Position numbers and translations under genes: made by a program. Below are positions 45,244-60,200 of a stretch of DNA of 64,000 nt, piece by piece. Source of the DNA: Amblyornis subalaris (taxonomy: Eukaryota > Chordata > Aves > Passeriformes > Ptilonorhynchidae). The notes under the pieces were generated by a model that was not told where the DNA came from, did no database searches, and saw only the letters and a program-made list of their open reading frames with translations. Within the stretch, counting starts at the first letter, position 1; every line of letters begins with the position of its first letter. The DNA lies in NCBI GenBank assembly GCA_018881555.1, contig JACAXG010000061.1, forward strand, positions 2,356,001 through 2,420,000, written 5' to 3'.

Positions 45244-48200
45244 GTGAGTGCTTCCCTCACCCCGGCATCCCTGCCTCCTGCCTCGGCATGTCCGATGTCC
45301 CAAGCCAGTGCAGGAAAAGCGGCTGCTCCGTGCTCCTGTGGTGGTTGCTGGAGCCATGCCCACAAACCAGTAGGCAACAGCTGGTTCCACCTCAGGGTTC
45401 CCTGGCTCTGGGTAGAAAAGGTGCCTGAGCTGGAGAAGTGTGCTGAGAACTGCTCAGTAATTTATTCCCGGTGCTCCACAGGTATACGGAGCTGACTGGA
45501 GCTAAGCCTTGGCTCTTGGCAGCAAATTTCTAGCAATACTTTCCCAGCTCAAGCATGGCTAAAAGGGTAGATGCAGAATGGACTTTGCACAGTTTGCTTG
45601 GCTCAGCTGTGGCTGGGAGAGGCCAGCTCAGAGACAGGGCTCCCCACTGGACACTTGGACCTGTTGATCCCTAACCTCAGAGAGCCCAGTCAAGAAATTA
45701 GATCTGCAAGCCACAGTGGGCAGGAATTGGGCTGATATTCTGCTTCTTTCTGCGCCCCCAATTTGACTCAAGTATTAAGATGACTCCCTGAGCTCAGGGC
45801 TGGTAATGTAGAAATGGGATTTTAGGCTCAAATTCCTGAATGCACAGTATGGAAATTGAAGACCTGAAAAACTGAGGTCCAGCTGGGCATCCATCTAGCC
45901 TTGTACCTGCCTCCAGTTGAAAATAATACTGGATGTATAACTGGGCAGGTCAGGACACTTTCCCAGCTTTTCATGATTTATAACACCAGAACTGCCTCTG
46001 TCAGATGGAGAGTCATTGTATTTAACAGTTTTTACTAGACTTCTTCCATCTGTTCATGCATTTGGGTTTTCATGGCAACACGTGTAAATTTTTGGGACAC
46101 ACCACATCCTGCCAGCAAAAAATTTCACACCTTAATTGTGCTTTACGTGAAGAAGTGTCTTTCATGTGCTTAGAACCTGTAACCTGCTGGTTTCATTTGA
46201 TTCTCCTTAACTTTTGTACTTTCAGCTTCTTCCTCATGCTGTTCATGATTCTGTTTTTATAGTCTCCTCTGTCACCTCTTCTCCAGGCTTCAAGACACAC
46301 TCTATTTAGCTGTTCCTCATATGGAAACAATTCTATCCCTTTGTAGCATCCTCACCACCTTTCTCTGTATTTTTCAGTTCTTTTATACCCTCCTTGAGCT
46401 GCAGAGAACAGAGCATACAGTACTCAAGACATGGCATTATACAATGCTGTAATGGTGTTCTCATCTTTGTTCTCTATCTAGCCTTTTCCTAGGTTTTCAA
46501 CTACCAGTGAGCACTGCATTCAAAACTGTAAAGATAAAGATCTCATTTCTGAGTTTAGAGCTAGTTTAGAGCCCCTCATTTTCAAAGTAAGGTTACATTT
46601 AACTCTGCTGAATTCCACATAGTTTTATTTTTGAGTCATTGAGTTTCATACAGTCCTCCCCTCTATTACTTTAATGCACTGTCTTCAGCAGATTAAAGAA
46701 CTTTACTGTTTACCTGTTTTCCAGATTATGAACATTTTGAATTATTTTAACCGTTGAGAAAACTGGGCACTTATTCATAACTTTTGTTTCATATCCTAAC
46801 CAATCATTTATTCATGTGAAATCCTTCATTCTTATCCCATGGTAACTTCATTGCTTTATGTGCCTTTAGCAAGGGACCTCATCAAGTGCTGTCTGGAACT
46901 CAAGCAGACTGTAACAAGCAGGTCAGCCTTGTTCCCATGCTCTCTGTCTCCCTCGGCAAAACTCAGAATATGTTTGTGAGCAATGCACTCCTTTTATGGC
47001 ATATCATATTATTGCACTGTACCTACTCACTGTGTTCTTCACTGCTGTTCCTACCAGCTTCTCCAACTTGAGTCCCAAAGTTTTTTTTAAGCCTCTAAAT
47101 CTTCCCTGGAAGTGTTTTTAAAATCTGTCATCACATTTGCCAATTTTTGTTTCTCAGTCACTGAAGCAGTGTTAAGCAAGATGTTACATGCTATGGTTAA
47201 TAGCTTATTTATTTCACTCTTGAATAACTTCCATACTTGGGCCATCCTATCTAGACAACTTTGTCATTCTGTTGATTTGTTCTATAATTGGGTTTTTTGT
47301 GCCAACACTGCATTTTGGGAGAGATTCTCTATCATTGTAAAAAAAAAAAATTCTAACACAGAAACCTCTTATGTTCTTCCTTTGTGAATGAAAATATAAA
47401 CCAGTTGACCTATTTGACTTTTGTGCTACCCTTTTACCTTCACTGAATGCTTCTTTTGTATCTACATCATCTTTTGGTTCTAGACTTCCTGGTAGGCTTT
47501 CCAACTTAGTTTATATTTGGAAAAAAAATTAATTCATAGTTTTTATGTTTTTGAAAGTTGTTCCTCAAATCCTTCTTTGTCCTGCTTTATTATGTTCCTA
47601 AACATAACTTCAGAAAGTTTACACTACTGTCTGATACCATCCCATCAGCCTTTTTACTTCTAATACACTTTTATCCCCTCTAGCTGGGTCATCTTTCTAT
47701 TTCTGCTGTCCTAACATTGGCTTTCATTCTCTCTTTCACGGCTAATACACTATCCCAGGAAATACTGAACTTCATGTCTTTGCTACATTTTTCACCAAAA
47801 TGAAAGCCAGAATGAGAAGGAAGAATGTATAAGGAAGAAAGTATAAGATCTTTTCTCCTACGGTCACCTCACCAAAACTATTACAGTAATCTGTTCCTTG
47901 GACTGTAACATTACTCTGTCTATTTAGAACTGAATTGCTCTAATTTTGGTTATGACCAACATCTGTTCTTGAGTGGTTTTCATTGTTAAAGAAGGAATAC
48001 ATTAAAGCTCTTTGTTCCTTTAAATTCACCAACTGAAAATCTTCAGTTCCATGTGTTAGAGAAACTAGTGCAGAAGTCTTTCCTCATCTGAAAAACCATC
48101 TTTGTCTTGTCCTGAAGCTTGTGAAATGTTTTATATTTGATTGAAATAAACAAAGCACATCAGGGAGGCAAAGAAATGCCTAAGGAGCTTGTGATTTAGA

Positions 48201-51200
48201 AACAGTGACAACAGTTATTACTGGACTAGAAAATGAATTTTGAATTCAAGGATTGTTACTGAAAACACAAAATTAAAAGCATTTATAAAATTAAAAGTGC
48301 TCCAGCTCTTTTTGATGAATTGAGCATTCGGGAAAAAAACAATGATTGAAAGGTTTTGATCTGAAAAAATCAAAACATTTTTATTCATTAAATAATTTTT
48401 AGATAAAATCAAGGAGAATGGGGAAAAGAACTGATGAAAAATATGTAGCCATTTACTTTCAAATAATTTGACACATTAATTTAATGACACCTAAAGTGTC
48501 ATTGAACTTGATAAGCCTTTATGAAGTACTTATATAGTTGCTAATCTGTTTTTTTCCTGAGCAAAGCTTCTGAACAACATTACCAAATTCTTCTTCTGAC
48601 CAAGACTCAAAACAATACAGCATGTGATACAGGTCATTAAGTAAATACCAGTCATAATGTTATGCTTGCCCACACCAAAATATATTAAATCTGCAGGAAG
48701 GACTTAATTCAAGTGATTTAAGTGAGACTGCAGGGAGTTCCTGGAGGGCAAAAGACTGTGGGAGATTGTGTCTCTGAGAGCAAAATCTGTTCTTTTCCTC
48801 AAACATTTCAGTCCTCAAGACTGGGGAGTGAGCTACCAGCATCAGCTCAGAGTTGAGATATGACTGGCCAAGAGATGTTCTTTCTGCACAGCAGAAATCT
48901 CACTGGGCAATTAAACACCAAGACAAAGCAGCTCCTGCCTCTTCTTCTGAGCTGTTTCTCTGGTCCTCTCTTGCTGTAAAATTAGGAGTCACCCACCTCT
49001 AAAGACTGTGCTAAACTGGCTACACCTGCTCTGTGTCTTTTCCAAAGCTTGGAGAAATTCCAACACAACCAATTAGTTGTGTTACAGCACACAGGGCCTT
49101 CTTGCCCTTCTTACAGGTTTCTGCATTTTCCTTGAACTCATCCAGAACTTTGTTGCACTTGGATATAAATCTCAGAAGCATTCTGCATCAGCTGTACCTT
49201 TACAATAAAGCCATGGAAAGCAGAAATCCTAACTCCCCTGATGTTGTGACAGAATGGCACACCCAGCAGTTACCTTACCTGATTAACATGACAGAGTTCT
49301 TTAAAGCCTCCAGGCTTTAATGGAACTATGCCCATAAGCCTACTTGTGAACATATTTTTATGGCATCCTACAGCGGCCAACGTGTTCCTACAGGTTACTT
49401 GGATATTTACTTTGCTTTTCACTGTGTCTTTTGTGACAGAAAGAGGGATCCTAGAAGCCTGGGAAAAGCTTGAGCCCATCATTTGTAGTAATATGAGAAG
49501 AAAGAGGTTATTGAAGTTATTTAATATCCGAGCCATTTTTAAATAACAGGCATGAAGCTAGTATGTTATTGTTGTTATATTATAAACACATTGAATTTAC
49601 TACCCGGCTCTAAATTTCCTTTTCTGGAAATACCAGCTTCTGTTATAATTGGTTCCACCCCTCCCACCCAAACCACCAGCCAAGTCACCAAAGGAGCTGC
49701 ACTGGGTCAAAATTAATTCCAGGCATAACTTCCACTAGAGCACAACTCAGACACACAGTGAATTTATCCTGTTAGCCTTTTACTCATAGATTTATTACCA
49801 GGCAAAGCAGTCAGAAATCAAACAACAGAGAGCTTGACTGTTTCAGGGTTATGTCAATTCATACAAACAATTGCTCTGATATGGTCAAAACATTGTAAAC
49901 ATTTTTATTCTTTGTCTAGAAAGTCTGCAATACTGCAAGTAGAAAAAAATGTCAGTCTGACAGTGGTGGAATTGTCTTTATGTTGATTATGGTTGATGTA
50001 AGTGTTTATAGCTGTAATGATAAAATTCCGCAGCTTTCTACTGGTGAAGTTTTCTATCTGTACAAAAATAAATTTATAATCAGAAGGCCATTCAGCACAA
50101 AAGCAAACTTTTTATAGGGAAAAGACAGGGAAAAAAGTAGGGAGAATTGCATTACATTTACATTGATGCTTGGATTTCTCTCTAGGATTTCAAGATGTGC
50201 TGAGCCACGAAAGTACTTCCCCTGTAACATCTTACAAGAAGCTACAAGGCTGGTCTAGTGATCAAAATAAATGGAACGAAAAACTTTATCCTTTCTGGAA
50301 AGAAGGAGATCCCAGATGGAAGAACTGCTGGAAAGGTGATCGCACATATGCATTTCAAAGACACGTGAAAAATTGGCCAGAAAATCCACCACAGTGCAGA
50401 GTGCAGGTGCTATAGTGCATTTTCATAGGGGCAATATCCACTGCTGCACAGAATAGCGAATTAGAGATGATTGTGTTCAATACCATTCCCAGTAGGTTGT
50501 CTAAGGAAGCAGAATAGGGAGTTATTACTTAAAGTGCTTTCCCGTGATGACTAGTCTCAGACATTAATACTTACTGAGAAGCATTGATGGTCAGGGGTNT
50601 AGAACAATCCATTAAGTGAAACACGCCCTGGAAGACAGGTAGCTTCAACTGCTACCTCAGTAGGGCACACGGGCTTCAGTTTGACGGCTTTGGCAAAGAC
50701 CGTGTTTATTATCGCCTGGTCTGAGCTGAGGTCTAATGACTGTTTCCCTGGGGAGAAACAAAAATTTTCTCCTTTGGAATATATTGACCCCCATGGGTAG
50801 AAAACGATATTCTTAGCTCTAGAAAGAAAATTAATGGCAGAGCAGTAGTGATATGGGGGTATATGCTCAGTGTCTCTGATTGTTTTAAGTTGGGGTTTTG
50901 ATAAGAGCGCAAGTGACGTAGGAGCATGAAACCTCTTAATAAACAGAGTAATCAATAAAGCACTTCTAATGTAAATAGTGCAGAGTTGATGGTAGCTTCT
51001 GCTCTGATGCATCCTTTACCACAGTGAAGACAAATTTTCTTTTCTACAGGCGGAAGGGTGACAGTCAAATTGGACAGTGATAGCCCAGCACTGGTAGGAT
51101 CCAACGTGACCTTTGTTGTGACTCTTCAGCTTCCCAAGTGCCAGATAGAAGACAATGATGGCAACATAATATACAGGAGAAACTGTACCCAGGGTAGGTA

Positions 51201-54200
51201 ACCGTAATTTCCCTGCACTACACACACATCTGCCTGGTGCTTGCGAGAATGTGTCATGAAGCTTTGGAAGCATCACAGGCGCACCCTAAGAACAACAGCC
51301 ATGCTGGGTTTAACTGATAACTGATAACATTTACCTGTGCATACCTAGCCTGTGCCACACCAGTTTCTTTCCTAAGAAGATCACTGTGGTATTTTGAGCG
51401 TTCTGCCCCACGATATATACACTGGCCCGTTAATTTAAGAGTGACCATCGCTATAAAATTACCTTCCCAAAACGGTCCCGTTAATTCCTAACTGTTACTG
51501 CTTTTCAGGTCAGGCACAATGTTGCACAGTCACATTGTTTTCTTTCAAACTTATAAAGCTGTCAATTCATAAAATTGAGATTTTTTTTCCNTTAGGAATT
51601 GTAGAATTCAGTAACCATATCTGTGTCTTGAAAAACCCTCAAGAAAGAGTAAATCTCACAATCCCACATTTTAGGAATTAAAACCCAAACAAATATTTAA
51701 AAATCAAGTAATATTTTCCTCAGAAAATCACCTTTTTTCATCTTATTTACTGTTACATGGAGGAAAAAACTATCATAATTGCAGTGGTTTAAGCTGCTGG
51801 ATCTANAATAAAACATGCTGTTCTACCTTTCATCCTCTGAATTCATAAATGTTCAACAAATTTTTTTACTGATCAAAGTAATTTTCATTTCAAGGCATAT
51901 CAGCAAATTTTTTGTCAGCCTAAGTTCTAGTTTTTAACTGTCTGATGTTTTGTTAGCAGCTGATATCCATTCTCTACTTAATATACGCTGTGCTGTTTGG
52001 GGGAGAAAACTTTCTACTTTCTATTTATTATTCAGAAAAGAACAGAAATTCATGTCTAAGGTATTTAAAGGTGCCACAGAGAACTTTTCTGGCAAAACAA
52101 AGTCACTTCCTCACAGTGCTTTCAGAGCCACTCTTTGTACTTAAAATTTTAGATTCTGCTTGCCAAACATTCAGGTAGCCCTATTATCCTCGGTGAAACA
52201 GTAGCTTCCTGTGTAGTTGACACCAAGTTTTTGGGCAAGCACTTTGAAATTGTGTCTGGCCCATGAAACACTAAAGTTTTTTTAAACTTCTAAATAAAAC
52301 ATCACCAAACCAGAACGATTTTGTGCTTACATTAAAAACTAACCAAAGCAGAGTCTCAGGAAAAAGAACGAACATCAGTCTAAAAATACCCCACTTCACC
52401 TGGTGTTTAAGTGCAGTAACTGCTATAACCTGTGGTGCTGCCTCCTGTTTCCTGACTTTCTGCACATTTCTCAGTTGACCAGAACACATCCTATTTCTAC
52501 CCTTAGATCCTCCAGCTTCTGAGAATCAGCAAGTCTATGTCTACAACTGGACTGAATGGACTGACAACTGTGGCTGGGAAAACTGCACAAGCAACCACAG
52601 CCATAACGTATTCCCAGATGGGCGTCCTTTCCCTCATCATCCTGGCTGGAGGAGAAGGAACTTTGTCTACGTGTTTCACACGTTTGGTTAGTACTGCAAC
52701 ACATGCCTTGGTTAGGGTGAACTGCAAACCTTATATTCACTTTGCACACTAACGCATTTGTAATGTTTTATTAAAAGCCCTTTAAAAAGGATTCCACACT
52801 CTTGAGTGGAAATACTGAATTCATTCCCCACTTTTCCAGAGAGGCCATCAGCTGTTTGGTCAAGAAATCATGGATTACCAGAAGAGTCTCTTTAAATCAA
52901 TTTCCTTTCAGTAGTACTCAAGATCATATTTTCTAGGAAACCAGAGGGTCTGACCAGTTCAGTCAGACGATTTGTTGACAGCTCACTGCCACTTCAGACT
53001 CTTAAATTTAAGAGCAAACAGTGCTGTGTATCACCAGTTTAACAGTGCAGCACTTCTTGTCTCTAGGGAGGTGAGAACTGCCATGGGCTGTGGTTCTGCT
53101 CTGGTCACAGATGCTGAGTTTCAGTGTTTCCTGCTCCTGAGTATATAATGGTTGGACTATTCCTGCCATTGGCTACTAAATCTTAGTGCCCTCAGTTTGC
53201 CCAGCTAAATCCGTATTATTGTCAGTATCAGGATGAGTAATAATAACAACAACNTTCCAAATTTTATGCAGAGGTGATACTATTTACCTACCTCAGTCAG
53301 TTGTTAAAAAGATAAATAATCAAATGTATACAAATAGTTCTAAGGTATGAAGCAAGAGGTATTTTATCTTCTGGCTACACTGAAAGCAAACACAAGATCA
53401 CTTAAAATGCCTAACACCATCCACTACATAATCCTAATGACTTAATGTAATGTAATGTAATGAAATGTAATTGCTTTGGAAAGATGTAGATGCCTTGGCA
53501 AATTTTTCTTGTATTAGTTAATTTGGGACACCTCTTTGACAACTTTGAAAAACCACGGAATTTATTGTGAGTAAAAACATTGTAAAAGTATTAAGTGCTC
53601 CAAAAACACCTGCCAGATTATCGAAAGACATCTCTAAACTAGTCATTTTGATTTAGACGATCCAAGATCCTCAGAGACATTGCCTCTCATAAAACAACTT
53701 GTATCGAGGCTGAAGGGGAAAATGTCAAGTTCGTGTTCTGTTTCAGGTCAGTATTACCAAACAACTGGACGATCTTCAGCAAAGTTTTCAGTCAACACAG
53801 CAAATATCACTCTTGGCAAACATGGGATGGCAGTGTCCATTTACAGGAGAGGGCACTCAGGATACGTTCCAATTGCGAGAGCAAAAACCATCTACTCTGT
53901 AACAGGTGAGTGTGCTGGAATAAACTGTAATGAAGTGCTGGGGGTATTTGCTGCTTAGGTGTTAAAAACTTCAGCACAAGACATTGGCCTGAGAAAGGTT
54001 TTTAATACGAAAGTGGAATCTCTGGTGAATTGCTTTGAGTAGCATAAGTTACTTTTGTAACTTTGTACCTTGTCTAGCTCAGTAGTGACACCTCTACTTT
54101 GTAATGAAAAACTATTTACAAGAGGAAATGCAACCTTCCACAGGTGTCTATGATTCCTCATTTGTTCCCATACTTTTCTGGGTAACTGTTTCATACTGAC

Positions 54201-57200
54201 ATTCACTCCTCAGGTCATTAATCAAATTAAAGTAGAAACCCGTGTTAAAGACACTCACGTCTCACATTCTGGCTGTTGCTGTTCAGGGACTTTGGAACTG
54301 GTTATTGTTTGCAATCAGGTATCTATGCTTTATTTATTTACCTCTTTTTTTTCCCCTCCAGACAAAATTCCAATATTTGTGAGTATGTTCCAAAAACATG
54401 ACCGCAACATCTCAGACTCCATTTTCATCAAAGACTCACCTATCACATTTGATGTGAAGATCCATGATCCCAGCTACTATCTGAATAATTCTGCCATCTC
54501 CTATAAGTGGAACTTTGGAGATGGAAGTGGCTTATTTGTAGCCAGCAGTCCTAGTACATCTCACACCTACACTCTGCAAGGAAACTTCACTCTGAATTTA
54601 ACTGTCCAAGCCATTATACCTGTACCTTGCAGGCCAATAACACCCACTGCACCACCGCCCACCTCAGCAGGTAAGAATGTATCAAATAGCAGTGGCATTA
54701 GGAGCTATGCTAAAACTCTGATATTTTAAGTTGATATCTTTCGTAGTTTTACTGTCATCATGAAGAGCTGCAAGCCTCTGCAAAGCCTCTGTAAAATTGG
54801 TTGAGAGACAGAATCAATAAGCATAAACTCTTCTATGATTCTATGGCTGGGATCACTTACACATTTAACTTCTTATACATCCAGTTCTACCACCACAGTT
54901 ACAGCATACAAAGGTCTTCAGGTGAACATACATGTACGTTTGTCTGTATAACCTCTGCCACACNTGGTCAGCAGATTTTAGCCTTGTCTACTCAAGGTCA
55001 TCTTCTGAGATAAGATGTAAATTTAAAGTGAGAAAGAGGTATTTCAGAATACTCTTACAGCAAGTTCCTTTCTGGATTGCATTAACTTCCATCAAAAATT
55101 AAATGAGATTGGATTGAACTAGAAAAACCTAGTCATATTCAAAAATATGGGATTTCCACATGGCATTAACCCAGAACAGCTTTTCCACTTTAAATTTATT
55201 GACTATCATTTTTCAGAATAACTTTTATTATGTTCAGCATTGGTTTGTCATCTCAGAGGGTTTTAAAGTTTGCAGGCGGCCTGCAGTTTCAGCTATAATA
55301 CTACTACTGTGAAATTGTAAATGTGGCTATATTTTTCAAATTTCATACTTTTAATATGTGCTTTTACCAAAATGTTGAGTGAGAACGAAAAATGAAAGGA
55401 AAATATAATTTTTACCACTTCCCCTCTTCATTTTTCCACTAGCTGTAATGTAGAGCAGTGGGAAAATACCAGCTTTTAAAAAAGCATTTTAAATGCTTTA
55501 TAGGCCTTTGCATTTCTTATATAATTGATTTGGGGATTTTAAAGAAGTATTTAATTGTATTACACCTTGTAGTCTCCATTTTATGTCCCAGAGATGGATG
55601 ACTAGCCAGGTGGCTTTTAGAGTGGGGCTGCCCAGGCTACTCCAGGGTTCTACAGCTGGGCACATGTGTTTTCTTCAGGGATTATTGCCATGACCTCATA
55701 CTAATACATATACGACTGCACAGCTGCAGGCCAAAGTCACTGATGGCCTATGGAATGAAGGCAGTTGGAACACATGGCTGTGTTCAGAATATCCCTAAGC
55801 AGAGCTTGCTCCAAAGTTGTATATCTATTCTTGCTCCCTCAAACAGTAATGACAGGAGCATCTTCTAATTCGAGCTCTTCTGCCACTGTGGAGTCAATGG
55901 AGGACAACCCTGATGGAGGTTGCCATATTTACAGAAATGGATACTACAGAAATGGTCTCGCTGTCGTAGGTAAGGATGTGGTCAACACCTGAACAGAGGA
56001 ATGGTGTTAACAATGTACAACAATGTACAGTAGAGATAATGTTTATTTAGACACCTTTTTATCAAACACATGAGACCCAAAATAAGATCCTTCTCATGCA
56101 CATAGCTGAGAGTTTTAAAGACTAATGTACAGACATCTAACTGGCTGACTTTGGTTTCTGCCTGCACTCTGCCAGGACGTAGTGGCAGAGGTTATGACCC
56201 TTTGGTTTCAGACAAGAGGGCTGGACCTCAGTCTGGATGTTTGCTGATGGCTGACCCCTTGCTACATTTGGTGTTTCCAGGCACCGGGACTGGAAAATGG
56301 CTGGGGATGTGCATTGTGTCAGTCCTTTCTATATCACCAGCTTCTGAACCCGCCACAGCGGGAGCACCCGGGCGGGGAAGGGGGTTTACAGAAGGTTGAA
56401 CTGACCTCCGAGTGCAGAGCAATCACATGTAGTGGGAAGTGATTTAATAAAATATGGAAGTAAATAACAATAATGAGGAAAAAAAAGCAGACCAGAAAGG
56501 AGCAGCTTCATAGGCAAAGCACTGGAAAATTTCTCAGCTTTCAAACCCTTCAAGAAGAGTGCTAAGGGAGGGAGGAGGTTATGGAAAACAAGACCTCAAC
56601 TGAGCATCAGCCAAACACTTGAGGTTCAGTACACATAGGCTTCAGAACTTGTCATGTGTCCTACAGTTGACATGTGTTTCCTCTCCCAGAGGGAATCCTT
56701 GAGGTAAATATTATTCAGATGACAAGCATCCAGATGACAGAAAGTCAAGCTGAAAACTCACTGGTTGACTTTGTTGTTACCTGCCAAGGGAGGTAAGTGT
56801 GTGAATGAAGCTGTCAATCTTCCCTCCTTAAAAATAATTAGGTGCTGGAATGCTGTCTGCACTTAGATGCAGATGCATGAACAAAAGTTGGGAACTGCAG
56901 TGTTTCTATTTCTTGACTGGAATTAAAGATAATGCAAGTCTCATTTTTCAACTATGCCAACAGAGGCTACTGCCAGGCACTTGGGATTCAGAGCAAATAT
57001 CAAGTCTCAGTAAAAATAAGGAATGGATTGTGGGAAGAAACAATTTATATAGTTTCCTGGCCAAGACAAGATTTCAGCACTTACAGTAAAATGGGAGGCA
57101 GCTTACTGAAATTGTAAGGAAATCCTTTCTTTTTGGCCAAGAGTTTTTGACACTTGGGAGTAAAAGGGTGAGTCCAAGCAATTTCTTGGATAGGAAAACA

Positions 57201-60200
57201 TTGGACTAATATTCCTAACTCTTAGACGGTTAGAGTTGAGATGACTAATAAGTACAAGAAACACCTTGGTAATACAACTGGAATAGAATTAACCTCTCGT
57301 GAGTGTTTTCTTTTCTGGGACATGATACTACTTATAAGAATGTGCATTCCTTTCTTAATGATGTGTTTTAAAGGTAATGGACTTTATAAGTTGATTTGAT
57401 GAAGGTAATCTTGTGATCACCATAAAATGTTAAATGATAAGCAAAATGAGCAGATAATTATATAGATTGTATACATGCATTCTATATAAAATCCACATGT
57501 ACATATACAAATGTTTAGGTATGCAAAAAATACATATAGTATCAATAAAACACTCTTAAGTCACTATAGTGCCACTGATTTCAATAGGCACCAGCATAAA
57601 ACTGGTGCACCAGTGCAGTGTATCTATGCACTGGGCTAACTGGGCTGACAGGACTCCACAGATGCAATGTGCTCTCTCTTCCCATCCCAGTCTCCCCACA
57701 GATGTCTGCACAGTAGTTTCTGACCCCACGTGTCAGGTGTCCAAGAGCATGGTGTGTGACCCCATCGTTGTCACGGATGAATGTTTACTCACCATCAGGA
57801 GAGCTTTTGAGGAACCTGGGACATACTGTATAAACATCACCTTGGGGGATGACACAAGTCAAGCTCTTGCCAGTGCCCTGATTTCTGTAAACGGAGGTGA
57901 GTCCACACAGAGCAGATGTGGGTCATCTGTGAAAAGCTTCCTCCTTGCAGGGGAAAGAGCACAGGAATACATATGGGGGTTTTTATTATGCCTTGAGGCT
58001 TCAGCTGAGACTGCACCAGCTTGTGTGAGAGTGCAAAGATGTGCAAAAATAAAAAGATTATTATTTCCCTAGGGGAATATAAGGTGTTGGACCTTGGTTT
58101 GACTTATGTTTACGATCCAATGAGTACAGGAATTATACAAACTCTTCAGTATCACAGAATATGAACAGTTCTTAAGCCATAATGTATTTTTGCACAGAAA
58201 ACTCTGTTGGGCAGAAAAGCAAGTGGGGAACATGCCAACGAGCCCACTCCACACATGCAGAGATAGCAGAGGAGAATTCAGCTCACTTTAGACAGAATCA
58301 AAGTCTGCAGCAGAATTGGCTGCCCTGGGCCCTCTTTACTGCCCACTGGCCTTGACCAGGTTTCTATTTCTACATGAGGAGAAGATGAATCAGGTTCTGG
58401 ATAGATCTGTGTAACATCCAGTGACTACAGGGTCTGCCCAGGGTAATTGTTTCAGAACAGGAGCTTTACCTTTGGCCGGATGAGCACCACTGTGTCTAGC
58501 TCATAGCTATCAAAGCAGTCTTTAACCAGCTATTAAACTCAGCCTCAGTCAGAAGCCTAAATGGTCATGCTGCCTCTCTGCTCCCACTTCATTGCCCTCC
58601 TGGCCACCTATTACAATGTCCTAGTGATTCTTCTGGCCTCTCTAATTACTATCAGCCAAACAACTGACCCTTTGCAGTCATTTTTCACAGTTTTTTTGGT
58701 TGATTTTATTTAATCTAGGTGTAAGTTTATCTGTACTGAAATCAGTTCATTATGAATAAAGCACAATGCCTGACTTGTAAATGCATTCTGGCTCCTAAAG
58801 GTGAAAACATGCATGCAGAAGGATTTTCTACAATTGTATTCACAGAGACTAGCCCTAGCCCAACAAAGCTGGTCTGCCTAGAATTCCTGAGTTCTACTTT
58901 GGAGCTATCACTATAATCAAAGCAGAATTAGGATCTAAGAGAGGTTGCTGCTTTGAGTCACCTTCTGGAGGAGCCCACCTAATGTTGTCAAATATTTCTC
59001 TTATTGTCAGTGTGTTTCCCCAGCATAACAATTGGCGAGGAGCAAATTAGCTCCACCTCGTGGGGTGCCAGCAGGGCCCTTCCTTCCCATGCTGGAAGGG
59101 CAGTCACGTGTCTGAGGAGCAGGGCTCCCATGAGAAAACTGGCAAAGCCCAACTCACACTCTGGTGGAACTGAGAATTACACGGATTAGGATGTGAAAGC
59201 ACCACCTCCTGCCAGTCACTGACCTCCAGTGCTTAGCATATTAGAATTACTAACTGTGCTTCAATTTGTACAGCAACAGGTAAAAATGGCATTTTCTTTA
59301 GAAAGTCTATCTCACTGTAAAATGGAGGCTAACTTTTAATCGATCTACTTTCTGAACTCTAGGATCAGCATCTGGAACAACAGAAGGTGTTTTCATCTTC
59401 CTTGGCTTGTTGGCAGTGTTTGCCACCATTGGGGTATTTGTCCTTTACAAGTAAGTTGCTAGTTTCTATGATTAAAAACAGTTCAAAGAACTGTCACAAT
59501 ATTGTTTAAATTAACAAACTAAACAACTTAAATTTGCTTTAGCTACATTTTTGTTTCTTTACTATTGCAGTTCACAAATATTCTGGCAAATAGTCAAGAA
59601 AATGAGATTACTGGTTTAGGCCACAAAACCATTGGAAAATATCCAGATGTTAAGGACTTTCAGAGAAAATTACATTCTGTGCCCATAAGAGCAAACAGTA
59701 ATACTAGCTGGCCTGGGAACTTCATGTAAGCAGAAAGCAAACTCAAACTGCATTATGTGATTTATATATGCAGTGAAACCAAACAAATCCTTCATTAAAT
59801 AATTGATTAATAAATTCTTTGGGAAAAAGTTGTTGAGCATACAGGACAATAGTTAACACAAGCACATGTTGCTGCATTATTAACTTGGATGTTTCTCATG
59901 AGACTTTGAGACTGCACCAAGACTCCTGAGTCAAGTGTGTGCTCACCCTTCCCAGTGAGTGGTGAGAAACACACAATTCCATGGAGCAGCAGTACTCCAC
60001 TAAGCAAGGTAGCCTTCTCCCTAACCAGGCCCTCATCACCACTGCTGACCAGCCATTAGATGGGATTGAGCAGGGAAGGAGGAGAGAGAATGCATGATAA
60101 ACACATGATTAGTGCTCTTACGCACTGGTCACATGCTAAATGTGGACTCTCCTTTAAAAGTCTTTCAGCAACTAACTGCGCACATTCCTTGCAGGAGATA

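Noticed and set aside
50557..51012. 151-codon minus-strand open frame in GPNMB intron 2
   Set aside because: No recognisable domain or repeat similarity, contains an ambiguous base and runs antisense to the GPNMB exon 3 acceptor region; chance is the simplest reading.
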